In this document: positions 1 to 7,701 of the stretch, in pieces
Position numbering within the stretch: the first letter of the stretch is position 1
Layout of the letters: each line of letters begins with the position of its first letter
Assembly (NCBI GenBank): GCA_015163815.1
Contig: JAAOIJ010000062.1
Location: forward strand, 1-14,299
DNA: 14,299 nt
Reading direction: 5' to 3'
From: Endozoicomonadaceae bacterium
GTDB taxonomy: Bacteria; Pseudomonadota; Gammaproteobacteria; Pseudomonadales; Endozoicomonadaceae
Translations under genes and position numbers: made by a program
The notes under the pieces: model-generated
The model's input: only the letters and a program-made list of their open reading frames with translations
What the model was told of the DNA's origin: nothing
Databases searched by the model: none

Positions 1-238
1 TCATCAGGCTAGGAAGCATTTTATAAGGTTGTCTACTTGCTTTTAATCGCCTTTCTTTTGCTAATTGATGAGCTTGTTGATAACAATATTTTCTCCCTTT
101 AGTATTACGTGGAATCTCTCTTGAAATCGTAGAAGGAGATCTTTTCAATGCGATTCCTATAGCATGAATAGAATAATACTTTGACAATAAGATGTAAATT
201 TGAGATCTTTCTTCTGCAGTCAAGTGTTGATAAGCCAT
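1..238 (-). CDS. IS30-family transposase, N-terminal part (partial at window edge)
   Basis: This would catalyse transposition of the IS30-type element. The first 79 codons are visible and open to the window edge. The protein starts MAYQHLTAEERSQIYIL and continues with the IS30 helix-turn-helix signature (HTH_38 type) around residues 30-50, including SPSTISREI and RN. A basic segment with QQAHQLAKERR follows. The ATG at 238 is preceded by AAGGAG at 244-249, so the start is well supported. The ribosome site lies in one arm of a hairpin (247-274). The DDE catalytic domain is outside the window, so activity cannot be judged. In the usual REL(R/K)RN motif this copy reads REIPRN, a mild departure from family consensus. 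Confidence 0.85.
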   Translation of the reverse strand, partial: MAYQHLTAEERSQIYILLSKYYSIHAIGIALKRSPSTISREIPRNTKGRKYCYQQAHQLAKERRLKASRQPYKMLPSLM

Positions 239-246
239 GTAATTCT

Positions 247-274
247 CCTTCTTTTTTTGTTGATAAAAAGAAGG
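247..274 (-). promoter_or_regulatory. Hairpin covering the transposase ribosome-binding site
   Basis: Positions 247-256 (CCTTCTTTTT) and 265-274 (AAAAAGAAGG) are a perfect 10-bp inverted repeat with an 8-nt loop. In the transposase mRNA the 3' arm carries the AAGGAG ribosome-binding site just before the ATG at 238. Sequestering the site in this way is a known means by which insertion sequences limit translation from read-through transcripts. The regulatory role here is inferred. Confidence 0.45.
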
Positions 275-356
275 TACACAAATTATTAGCATTTGACTGC
301 TTTTTTTTGGCTATAGAAAATGCCTTACTGTTGCACTTCACATTTGAGAAGGCAAA

Positions 357-573
357 ATAAAACACATGTATTATTTTATCGTTTTGTTATAAAACAATTC
401 AATCATTTTATGAGAGTAAAAAACAGCACAGTACAACTAAAAAAAACTTGCAATATCAAATAATATTAAGAGATCAAACTCACGCCTTGATTAAAAAGAT
501 GCTAAAATATATTGCGCATTAACATGAATCTAAATCGTATTCTTTTATTCACTTTGATCATGAGTTTTTTTCT
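357..573. other. Intergenic, AT-rich leader before the YgjP-like gene
   Basis: No gene is recognised. A weak promoter-like pair for the gene at 574 is TTGATT (487-492) and TATATT (508-513), but the spacer is only 15 nt. An ATG at 560 opens a five-codon reading frame (MSFFL, stop) that overlaps the GTG start region of the next gene in another frame; I take it as chance. Confidence 0.3.
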
Positions 574-1296
574 GTGACACATCCCGCCACTTCCTCAACT
601 ATCATTATTTCAGGCTTATCAGTGACGATTATCAAAAAACGCATTAAACATTCTTATTTAAAAATACATACCACGTCCTGTCATTTACGATTATCGGTGC
701 CCCTCAAAACATCTTTGCATGAAATCACTGAATTAGTCAGTAAACACTGGACATGGATACAAAATAAAATAAAAAATATTAAAACAATTCAAAAACCGAT
801 TGAAAAAAAATATATCACAGGAGAAAAGCATGCTTATCAAGGTATGCTGTATCCTTTATGCCTGATGATTCATCCTTGGCAACAATCAGTCACTCTGTCA
901 TTTGATACGATTGTCTTATCGATTAAAGAAAACAATGAACTGAAAGAACGACAGGCTTTACTGATATCTTGGTATCGAGAACAACTATATCAAATTATCC
1001 CTAATTTAATTCAAAAATATGAGCCATTACTACAAGTCAAAGTGCATGAATTTAGAGTAAAAGTCATGAAAACACGCTGGGGAAGCTGTAACATTACAGA
1101 TAAACGCATTTGGCTAAATTTTCATCTTATCAAACTAGATCTAAAATGCTTAGAATATGTTGTTGTACATGAAATGGCTCATTTACTAGAACGATATCAT
1201 AATAAACGTTTTTACAAGCTGATTGAAAAGGTTATGCCTGACTGGAAAACATATAAAGATCAACTCAATCAAATTCATTTAATACATTTATTATAA
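574..1296 (+). CDS. YgjP/DUF45-family zinc metallopeptidase-like protein
   Basis: A 240-aa member of the YgjP-like metallopeptidase domain family (PF01863), soluble and probably cytoplasmic. The family signature is complete. RWGSC is at residues 168-172. The zinc motif H199-E200-x-x-H203 is followed by a third histidine, H209, in the HExxHx5H arrangement, and MPDW follows as in homologues. A charged N-terminal beta-rich part precedes it. The physiological substrate of this family is not firmly established; proteolysis is inferred from the metal motif. The start is taken as GTG 574, since the upstream ATG (560) is out of frame and soon stops; the ribosome site is weak. The gene converges with the ExbB-like gene, leaving a 14-bp gap and no clear terminator. 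Confidence 0.85.
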   Translation: MTHPATSSTIIISGLSVTIIKKRIKHSYLKIHTTSCHLRLSVPLKTSLHEITELVSKHWTWIQNKIKNIKTIQKPIEKKYITGEKHAYQGMLYPLCLMIHPWQQSVTLSFDTIVLSIKENNELKERQALLISWYREQLYQIIPNLIQKYEPLLQVKVHEFRVKVMKTRWGSCNITDKRIWLNFHLIKLDLKCLEYVVVHEMAHLLERYHNKRFYKLIEKVMPDWKTYKDQLNQIHLIHLL

Positions 1297-1310
1297 TATA
1301 TCGATCTATG

Positions 1311-1814
1311 CTATACATCAACAGGCGGAAACCATTCACTATATCTCCTTAATAACCAAGAAGAACCTTGAGTATAGGCATACAAGATAATTGAGCTAAT
1401 AAGTGCTGACAACAAACCAATACTCATCGGCATGCCACATTTAATCAAACCATAAACCCTCATAGAAGGCTTATATAAAATAGAGATACCTTCTTGGTTT
1501 AATAAGGTGACGGCATTAATCAATGACCCTAAAAAACCTAATAAAATAACAATGATAATCATATTTCTTAATAAAGACAAGCTCATATAAAGCCATTTTT
1601 TCTCTTGCCACAATAAAGATTCCCAATTCAATTGACTCATATCTTGTTTTCCGCCTTTACTCCAATGTCGTCGCATTCGAATAGGCTTCCAAAGATACCA
1701 TAAGCGCTCAATTAAAATAGCAAGCAATAAAGTATTAAATCCTAAAGGCAACCAAATAGGCCAACCTGGAATCAGGCATATATCTAACCAAGAAAAATAA
1801 GAAATAATATCCAT
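1311..1814 (-). CDS. ExbB-like (MotA/TolQ/ExbB family) inner-membrane protein, TonB2 type
   Basis: A small three-helix membrane protein of 167 aa from the ATG at 1814, or 171 aa from a TTG at 1826 that overlaps the upstream stop. In the 171-aa numbering, helices lie near 22-46, 82-106 and 130-152. The N-terminus (PGWPIW, then ILIERLWYLW) and the size match the short ExbB2 of TonB2 systems. GFLGS (97-101) aligns with the family's GLLGT, and PMSIGLLSAL (132-141) with its PTMAGMVAAL-like third helix. Such proteins use proton flow to energise TonB. Here the polar threonines of helices 2 and 3 appear replaced (T to S and T to M), and no ExbD or TonB gene follows. I chose ATG 1814 because GAG lies 7 nt upstream. 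The family call is from pattern memory and moderately sure. Confidence 0.55.
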   Translation of the reverse strand: MDIISYFSWLDICLIPGWPIWLPLGFNTLLLAILIERLWYLWKPIRMRRHWSKGGKQDMSQLNWESLLWQEKKWLYMSLSLLRNMIIIVILLGFLGSLINAVTLLNQEGISILYKPSMRVYGLIKCGMPMSIGLLSALISSIILYAYTQGSSWLLRRYSEWFPPVDV

Positions 1815-1822
1815 GGAAGCAC

Positions 1823-3376
1823 TCAATGATCGATATGATTTAAATACAATGTCTCATGAGAAGACAGATGCCATGAAACATTTTCTAATTTCCACAAATA
1901 ATACTGTATTAATAATCGATATATTGCAAAACAGAGCAATACGAAAATCATCATAATCATGATGACAATGGCAGTACATAATATATTCATAATAATAGGA
2001 GTGGGAGGCTGATAATAATGGCTTAGGCTATAGCCTAATATTAAACACGAAGCTATACTGAATAAACCGACATTGATATAATACAATTGTTTTAAATACG
2101 CCGCATATTTTTCTTTCAATTTGCGTAAAAAATCAAATCGATTAAGACTTGTTTGCACTATTAATGCGTTGGATTCTATTAATAAAGCTTGCATTAAATA
2201 GCGTGGATTTAAGTTGTTTTTTTTATATTTTCTTTGATATAAGCGTAATCGAAGTATACGCTTCAATAAAATAATGATACGAAAAATCATAAAGCTCAAT
2301 ACAATCAAACTGAAGAGAGAGATAACCCATATTATCCAGTCATGGCAACCTATCCACTGGAAATAAAATCCTAAATTTTTATTGCCTATAAAAAAATCAT
2401 AAGGTTGACTAATAAAAGGAATCCAATCATGCTGAACATTTTGATGAAATGCTTGCATAATTAATAATAAATTTAAATCAAATACATCATGCATTGATTT
2501 AACTGGCTTAGAGACATCATCGTTATTACGAACAAGCCATTGCATTTCCGAGACAGCAAAAAAACAACCCATAAAAATACATTTGACTTCTTCATCATCC
2601 ATAAACCATTGAGCCTTTAAAGTATCAGGAATCGTCATTTCATGAATAGTCATCATCTTGTAAAACACAGATAACAATTGATATAATGCATGACAAGTCG
2701 TCTGATTAGACCACTGTGTCACCACAGGAAATAAAAAATACAATGTAGAACGGTTGACGTGTTGATAACAATGGCTCAACATGCAATCAAATTGGGCACT
2801 TTCTTTTGCTGAAAAGACAACATTAGAAAGAGAGCGTGCTGGACTTATAAGCGATTCTTGTATTTGCGCCTGCGTTTTAATCTGGAATAATTGTGTAGGC
2901 AATGTCACCCAAGCATTCGATTGATATTGCTGCTTAATACGCCAAAATACACGCAAATGGTCTAATTGATGATCAGTTAAAGGATCCCAACTTACAGTCG
3001 TTTTATTCCAAATAAAACTTTGATTTGATATTTTCGAGATAGCATAAAAAATCAAATAACCAATAGAAATATAATCAACGGGTTGATGATGAAGAACGCC
3101 TGTGTGTATCGATATTTGCATGGCACCTGACAATAAATGCGTTAAATTTGTTAACAGGGAGGCCGCCATGGCTTGACTAGTATGATTGTGAGTATTTTGA
3201 TGCATTTTTTCCAGTAGCGGCCCTGAAATATAAGGCGGGAATTGATGAATTTCTTGTTCTAATGTTGCAGCCAGATATTGCATATATTGAATGACAGGTT
3301 GTTTGTTTTGTGAGTATCCAGTATCATTCCATCCAAATATGGCGGTAAAAATCAAAAAAAAACGCACAATCATCAT
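1823..3376 (-). CDS. Exported/inner-membrane protein, possibly a diverged TtpC-like partner of ExbB
   Basis: A 517-aa protein that I do not recognise by sequence alone. A signal peptide covers about residues 1-22, followed by a long periplasmic part (about 23-342) with several cysteines. Three hydrophobic helices lie near 345-372, 433-453 and 461-489, and a basic cytoplasmic stretch after the first helix includes NPRYLMQALL. This layout (signal, periplasmic domain, then three helices with the larger loop in the cytoplasm) matches TtpC, the long ExbB-like subunit of TonB2 systems, and the gene directly precedes an ExbB2-like gene, its stop overlapping the alternative TTG start. However, the GLLGT-type channel motif is absent and the periplasmic part is not an obvious coiled coil. 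Co-transcription with the downstream gene is very likely; the TtpC link is inference. Confidence 0.7.
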   Translation of the reverse strand: MMIVRFFLIFTAIFGWNDTGYSQNKQPVIQYMQYLAATLEQEIHQFPPYISGPLLEKMHQNTHNHTSQAMAASLLTNLTHLLSGAMQISIHTGVLHHQPVDYISIGYLIFYAISKISNQSFIWNKTTVSWDPLTDHQLDHLRVFWRIKQQYQSNAWVTLPTQLFQIKTQAQIQESLISPARSLSNVVFSAKESAQFDCMLSHCYQHVNRSTLYFLFPVVTQWSNQTTCHALYQLLSVFYKMMTIHEMTIPDTLKAQWFMDDEEVKCIFMGCFFAVSEMQWLVRNNDDVSKPVKSMHDVFDLNLLLIMQAFHQNVQHDWIPFISQPYDFFIGNKNLGFYFQWIGCHDWIIWVISLFSLIVLSFMIFRIIILLKRILRLRLYQRKYKKNNLNPRYLMQALLIESNALIVQTSLNRFDFLRKLKEKYAAYLKQLYYINVGLFSIASCLILGYSLSHYYQPPTPIIMNILCTAIVIMIMMIFVLLCFAIYRLLIQYYLWKLENVSWHLSSHETLYLNHIDH

Positions 3377-3493
3377 ATGATATATTTATCCTAAAGATTG
3401 CTAAAAAATACTGAATATCGAAACGATTATAGGTTCTCGATCTTATTTATTGTTTCACAATCCTAAAATGATTGCTAGCAAACAAAAATAGTC

Positions 3494-3524
3494 ATCATGC
3501 TATCATGTGGATATATCATGCTAT
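3494..3524. repeat. Direct repeat ATCATGCTAT x2, 21 bp apart
   Basis: The 10-mer ATCATGCTAT occurs at 3494-3503 and 3515-3524, a spacing of 21 bp (two helical turns), upstream of the 517-aa membrane protein gene. Such spacing suits a protein-binding site, but in AT-rich DNA chance is possible. Confidence 0.35.
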
Positions 3525-3576
3525 TTATATGATTAGAAATCACGGTTTAACAGATATATAATCTACAATGATTCGT

Positions 3577-4455
3577 TTATTTTTTATCCAAAAAGCATTG
3601 TGCCATGGCAATTAATTCATTTAAATTATAACGCCACGAACGTTTTTGAATACCAAAAGTATTCGTGATTAAAGTTGAATCTAAGCAAGCATAGTGTTTC
3701 GTTTTATATCGATCATGCACTGGATAAAACAAAGACCAATCACATGTTTCATCATTTTTTTCAGCTTCTGCTTGAATGGTTTCCACAAAAAATCGTTCAC
3801 TCACAATATCTTCTGAACTATAATGATACACTCCCCATACAGAGATATGACAACTCAACTGTTCACATAATGCCAAAATAACACGTGCCGCTTCAGCCGC
3901 GCTGATAGGACTGCCGTAACACTCTAAATATACTGGCACAGGTTTATGCGATTTCATTGCATTCAAATACAATATTAAACGATTTCCACCTCTCCAATTA
4001 ATCACCCAGGATAGTCTTAAAATTAGATGTTTTGAGCACAATTGGCGAATTGTTGTTTCATTGTCTAAAAAACTTTTCCCTAATAAATCATTGGCTGTTG
4101 GCTCATCTGTTTCTAAATAAGATGTTCTATTTTCGCCATTAAATACACGCCAAGATGAAATATGCAATAAAATAATACTTTTCTTTTCACAGGCTTTTGC
4201 TAAAATAGATATTGCTTGTTGATGCAACTTAAAACACAATTCAGACTCTAAATAGATTTGGTTAAAAGATTTAACATTCGTTGTATTCACAATAATTGTT
4301 GGCTGATAACTGTCTAATAATTGATGAAAATAAGACAGGTCATGCAAATTAAACTGATGGGTATAGAGTGCAATATAAGGAATTTTTTTTCTTGAAAACA
4401 ATTGACATAATTCAATACCAATGTGCTCTGTCCGCCCAATAATTAAAACTCTCAT
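3577..4455 (-). CDS. RmlD-like sugar-nucleotide-binding SDR protein, catalytic pair missing
   Basis: A 292-aa protein of the RmlD (dTDP-4-dehydrorhamnose reductase) fold, an extended short-chain dehydrogenase. Visible marks are the N-terminal Rossmann strand MRVLIIGR, SSWRVFNG at 100-107 (compare STDYVFDG), an E(T)DEP segment, LILRLSWV near 144-151, and a C-terminal substrate region ending IQKRSWRYNL. Two things differ from active reductases. The glycine motif reads GRTEHIG (7-13), losing one glycine, and the YxxxK pair is replaced by L125 and F129 within LLGKSFLDNE. It may therefore bind a nucleotide sugar or NAD without reducing it. I have some memory of a gammaproteobacterial RmlD-like subfamily with a similar G-x-x-FL-x-x-E segment, so the change could be subfamily-wide rather than decay. 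No rml or polysaccharide genes are adjacent. Confidence 0.7.
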   Translation of the reverse strand: MRVLIIGRTEHIGIELCQLFSRKKIPYIALYTHQFNLHDLSYFHQLLDSYQPTIIVNTTNVKSFNQIYLESELCFKLHQQAISILAKACEKKSIILLHISSWRVFNGENRTSYLETDEPTANDLLGKSFLDNETTIRQLCSKHLILRLSWVINWRGGNRLILYLNAMKSHKPVPVYLECYGSPISAAEAARVILALCEQLSCHISVWGVYHYSSEDIVSERFFVETIQAEAEKNDETCDWSLFYPVHDRYKTKHYACLDSTLITNTFGIQKRSWRYNLNELIAMAQCFLDKK

Positions 4456-4749
4456 ATTCCCTTAACCTCAAGGACTGGGTTAACATACAACTTACAAGAC
4501 ATTACATGACTTTGAAGCATCATGACTTTTCAATCATACCCTATAGAGAGTTCGTTTGAAAACAATCAGAACAATCATAATACATTGATCAGATTGCTTC
4601 AATAAACACACAGACTTTTTTTATAAATTTAATGGTATAATATAACTGAGAATTAAATATACAGTGGCCAAATAAAAATTGATAGATCTATTTAATCATC
4701 TTTTGATATAAACAGGATATTTCCTCTTCACATAATTAGACTATACTCC

Positions 4750-6007
4750 ATGGATCTTTATTATATTGGGCTCATGTCAGGAACAAGTGCAGACGGCCTT
4801 GATGTGGCGCTTTTGGTGATTCACTCGAACCAAAAGCTCACGATTCAAGCCGCTATGTATCGTCCTTTTTCTATCAAATTAACTGATAAAATTCTTGAAT
4901 TACAAAATAAAAAAACATTTTCCTTCAAAGAATTAGGTGATTTATAACATCAATTAAGTGACTTTTCATCAGAGGTTGTACTTGAATTTATTCGCCAGCT
5001 TCCTTATGATGCCCATCAAATTTCTGCAATCGGACATCATGGGCAAACCGTTTTTCATAATCCAGACAGTTTACATCCTTTCACATTACAACTCGGCAAT
5101 CCTAATTTTATTGCACAAAAAACCGGCATACCTGTCATTTCTGATTTTAGAAGAATGGATATTACAGTAGGTGGAACAGGTGCTCCACTTGCACCTATAT
5201 CTACATTAATTCTTATTTGCAAATAAAAAAGAAAGTCGCGTTATTTTGAATTTAGGTGGCATTGCAAAATCTACCATTTTATCCCCTAATAAACAGGTGA
5301 TTGGCTTTGATCATGGTCCAGCAAATTGTTTGATGGATGCTTGGGTAAAACAACATCATTTGCATCAATATTTTGATGATAAAGGTCAATGGGCCTCTCA
5401 AGACGTACTGCATACCCCTTTATTGAATCAATTCATCAAGGATCCGTATTTTGAGAGAAAACCACCTAAAAGCGCTGGAAAAGAATATTTTAATTTAAAT
5501 TGGCTTCATCAACATTTACAAGCTGAGACCTTTGCAATAATCAGTTCAATGAATAATATATGTGTTTTTTTATTCAAAAAATACATATATTACTTCATTT
5601 TTTAAACTATTTTAATAAAAAAGATCATATCAGGCGTCTTTGTTGTCTTATTGCAAAGGTCTCAAGCTATCCAACCGCTTCAGCCGGTAGATGTTCAAAC
5701 GATTTTATGCCAATTCACTGTCAAAATCATTCAAGCAGACATTCAACGTTATGTTAAAAAATTAGACGCTCTATTTTTGTGTGGAGGAGGTGTTCATAAT
5801 GTTTTTTTAATACAACAAATAAAACAAGCTTTTCCTAGCATTCCTGTCAAAACAATACAAGCTTTAGGTGTTCCTGTTTATTACGTAGAGGCTGCTATTT
5901 TCGCATTATTGGCTCACTATCGAACACAACATATAACAGGCAATATTCCCTCAGTAACGGGTGCTAAACAAGCCGTTATTTTAGGGGGCTGTTATCTATC
6001 AGCCTAA
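4750..6007 (+). pseudogene. anmK: anmK pseudogene, anhydro-N-acetylmuramic acid kinase
   Basis: AnmK phosphorylates 1,6-anhydro-MurNAc during cell-wall recycling. Nearly the whole family sequence is present in pieces: GLMSGTSADGLDVALL at the start, GHHGQTVFHNP, FRRMDITVGGTGAPLAP, NLGGIAKSTI, GFDHGPANCLMDAWVK, KPPKSAGKEYFNLNWL, FLCGGGVHNVFLIQQI and YVEAAIFALLAH. It is broken by an in-frame TAA at 4945-4947, by a frameshift near 5200 with another TAA at 5207-5209 in the resumed frame, and by a 139-bp inverted-repeat element at 5525-5663. Without the insertion and one target copy (144 bp) the gene would encode about 371 aa, close to the 369 of the E. coli enzyme. No good Shine-Dalgarno precedes ATG 4750. 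The many intact motifs indicate recent loss. Confidence 0.93.
5525..5663. mobile_element. MITE-like non-autonomous element, 139 bp, inside anmK
   Basis: Perfect 16-bp terminal inverted repeats GAGACCTTTGCAATAA (5525-5540) and TTATTGCAAAGGTCTC (5648-5663) enclose an AT-rich core without coding potential. The flanks carry a 5-bp direct repeat AAGCT (5520-5524 and 5664-5668), a typical target-site duplication. Deleting the element plus one AAGCT joins the AnmK reading frame exactly. This size, structure and duplication are those of a miniature inverted-repeat transposable element moved by a transposase elsewhere in the genome; which family supplies it is not visible here. Confidence 0.88.
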
Positions 6008-6258
6008 TCGATTGCTTTATTATAAAATCAACATCGATCAAAAAATAATGAAGACTCACTTCTCTATTATTCAGTCAATCTGAGAACAACGAGAACAGAA
6101 ATCTTCATGATCATCCGTTTGAAATAGACAGGAAAAAACGAGAGCGTAGAGATTTGTCCATATCAGTGTTCACTAACGGGGACTATGAGCAATTTTTTGA
6201 CTGACTGCCTATACATAAAATTAATCAAATAGCATTGAGAAAGACTTCATATCATATT
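6008..6258. other. Intergenic between anmK remnant and 429-aa gene
   Basis: No gene or RNA is recognised. A patch around 6110-6190 is less AT-rich than its surroundings. A plus-strand frame from 6050 is open except for one TAG, but has no recognisable motif. It could be old gene debris. Confidence 0.25.
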
Positions 6259-7548
6259 TTATAACTCATACTCCGTGCGCACTTTAGGCCCTGCAAAAGA
6301 TAGATTGTCATTTGATCTCACTGCTGTGTTCCGTGTCAGAATATCAGGTAATTCTTTTTGTGATCGCATTAATATCTTGATAATATTCTGCTGTATTTTT
6401 ATTTGTATTTCATCAGAATAGATACTCGTATCAAGGCTTAATACCATATCTTTTGTTGCGATTAACTCTTCTACAGTTCGTGTTTGTTTAATGAGTTTTT
6501 TTAATACTAGTTCACTACTAAAGTGTAAAGAAAATTTATTTAAATCCTTTTTATAACTCAAAATAGGGCTATCATTAATAGCAATACAAGCGTTGATTTG
6601 CTTTTGTTTATCATCATAATATAAATTAACTGTACGTTTTGGCAAATAATCATTAACACTGATCACAACAGATAAAAAATCGACTGTTGGACGACCTTCT
6701 ATTTGATTAAAACAGGAAGCATCATATAATTGCGCCCATTTTTCTTTATCAATCAATAAAGAAGCCACTGATTCCATTCTTCTCGCACAAATATCTGATT
6801 TGGTTCTACTAACACAGCAGACAAAACTACCTGGCGCTAACAAGTTATTTTTCAATATTATTCTCATCTCGATCATGTTCAGCATATTGAGTTGCTTCCG
6901 ACCACGTAGTCTTTCTAAAAGACGCGACTCCGTGTATGCTTTCAAATCTCGTAAAGAAGCGCTATCTCCAGTTTCTAAGAGTTCATCGAATTCGAATATA
7001 CCTAGATCAATCAATTCTTCTTGACGCCCCAGATCATCATTAAAAAGCAATGAACCCCTTCCTATCGCATCTTTTGTCATTGTCACCAGATAGTACTCGA
7101 TTTTCCCTGTTTCAGAATCATACTTTCCTTCGTTCATTATTTTTAGTCTATTAATCTCTTGAAACACTTCTTGAGATAAAGGATAAATCACTTCTGATGG
7201 GAGTAAAGCGGCTTCTGATGCCGATTCTCGATGAGTAATATCCACAGGCAAGCTAACACCCAGATGTTTGCATAAATAGGGTAATTTTTCTACATTGTCT
7301 TGTAAGTTCTTCTCAATGATACTATAAACGTGCTCTACCCACAGACCTGAATCAAAACTTTCAGTTTTTTTAAAGAAATCGATCTCTTTTATTTTTTTTG
7401 TTAAACTCAAATTAAGTTTTTGAACAATTCTAGTTGCAGTTAAGACTGATGCTGATTTAGTCTTAGGCGATTGATCTTGAACGCCTTTTTTTATTTTCTG
7501 CATCAGACTAGAGTCTAGCTTGTTAATCATACTCGTCGTGGCTTGCAT
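6259..7548 (-). CDS. Hypothetical protein, 429 aa, soluble
   Basis: I do not recognise a family. The protein has no signal peptide and no hydrophobic helix long enough to span a membrane. The N-terminal 60 residues are basic and Ser/Thr/Lys rich; the middle is mixed alpha/beta with an arginine-rich stretch RLLERLRGRKQ and a CC pair in FVCCVSRTKSD; the C-terminus ends in RTEYEL. The start is firm: GAGGTG lies 4 nt before ATG 7548 (minus strand). The gene stands alone, between the dead anmK and a rotted IS30 end, and looks like lineage-specific cargo. A secreted effector is one possibility given the accessory setting, but no diagnostic domain supports it. An open frame of this length amid decaying DNA suggests it is still maintained. 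Confidence 0.7.
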   Translation of the reverse strand: MQATTSMINKLDSSLMQKIKKGVQDQSPKTKSASVLTATRIVQKLNLSLTKKIKEIDFFKKTESFDSGLWVEHVYSIIEKNLQDNVEKLPYLCKHLGVSLPVDITHRESASEAALLPSEVIYPLSQEVFQEINRLKIMNEGKYDSETGKIEYYLVTMTKDAIGRGSLLFNDDLGRQEELIDLGIFEFDELLETGDSASLRDLKAYTESRLLERLRGRKQLNMLNMIEMRIILKNNLLAPGSFVCCVSRTKSDICARRMESVASLLIDKEKWAQLYDASCFNQIEGRPTVDFLSVVISVNDYLPKRTVNLYYDDKQKQINACIAINDSPILSYKKDLNKFSLHFSSELVLKKLIKQTRTVEELIATKDMVLSLDTSIYSDEIQIKIQQNIIKILMRSQKELPDILTRNTAVRSNDNLSFAGPKVRTEYEL

Positions 7549-7701
7549 AAATCACCTCATAAAATTATTTGTTTAAAAAAATGGTTTCATGAAATTAGAG
7601 CGTCAATAAGCATATTAGTTCCATTTATCTGCTGTTTTATATAATAAAATTGAAAATGTATTGATTAATCGAATGATTTTAAAAGAAAATATATTTTATC
7701 T

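Larger units (their letters stand above)
1..356 (-). mobile_element. IS30-family insertion sequence, left end (continues off window)
   Basis: The outer end lies near 350-356, in the minus-strand sequence TTTTGCCTTCTC that also starts two other degraded copies in this window (7702 and 12600). Inside it are a leader of about 115 bp and then the transposase start at 238. The end contains a short inverted pair, TGCCTT at 321-326 and AAGGCA at 348-353. The exact base of the boundary is inferred from where similarity between the copies fades; no target duplication can be seen because the other end is outside the window. Confidence 0.75.

Noticed and set aside
105..365. Minus-strand open frame of 86 codons across the IS30 end
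   Set aside because: It overlaps the transposase in another frame and begins in the element's terminal sequence; the transposase frame has the family motif and the ribosome site.
4945..4947. In-frame TAA in anmK as a reassigned or recoded stop
   Set aside because: All intact genes here use TAA, TAG or TGA as ordinary stops, and anmK has further lesions, so plain decay explains it.
4958..5170. Open frame on the plus strand that could be called a small protein
   Set aside because: It is an out-of-frame reading of the anmK remnant; the correct frame carries the conserved GHHGQT and GGTGAPLAP motifs.
6050..6235. Possible degraded gene between anmK and the 429-aa gene
   Set aside because: The frame has an internal stop, no start signal and no motif, so it cannot be told from chance.
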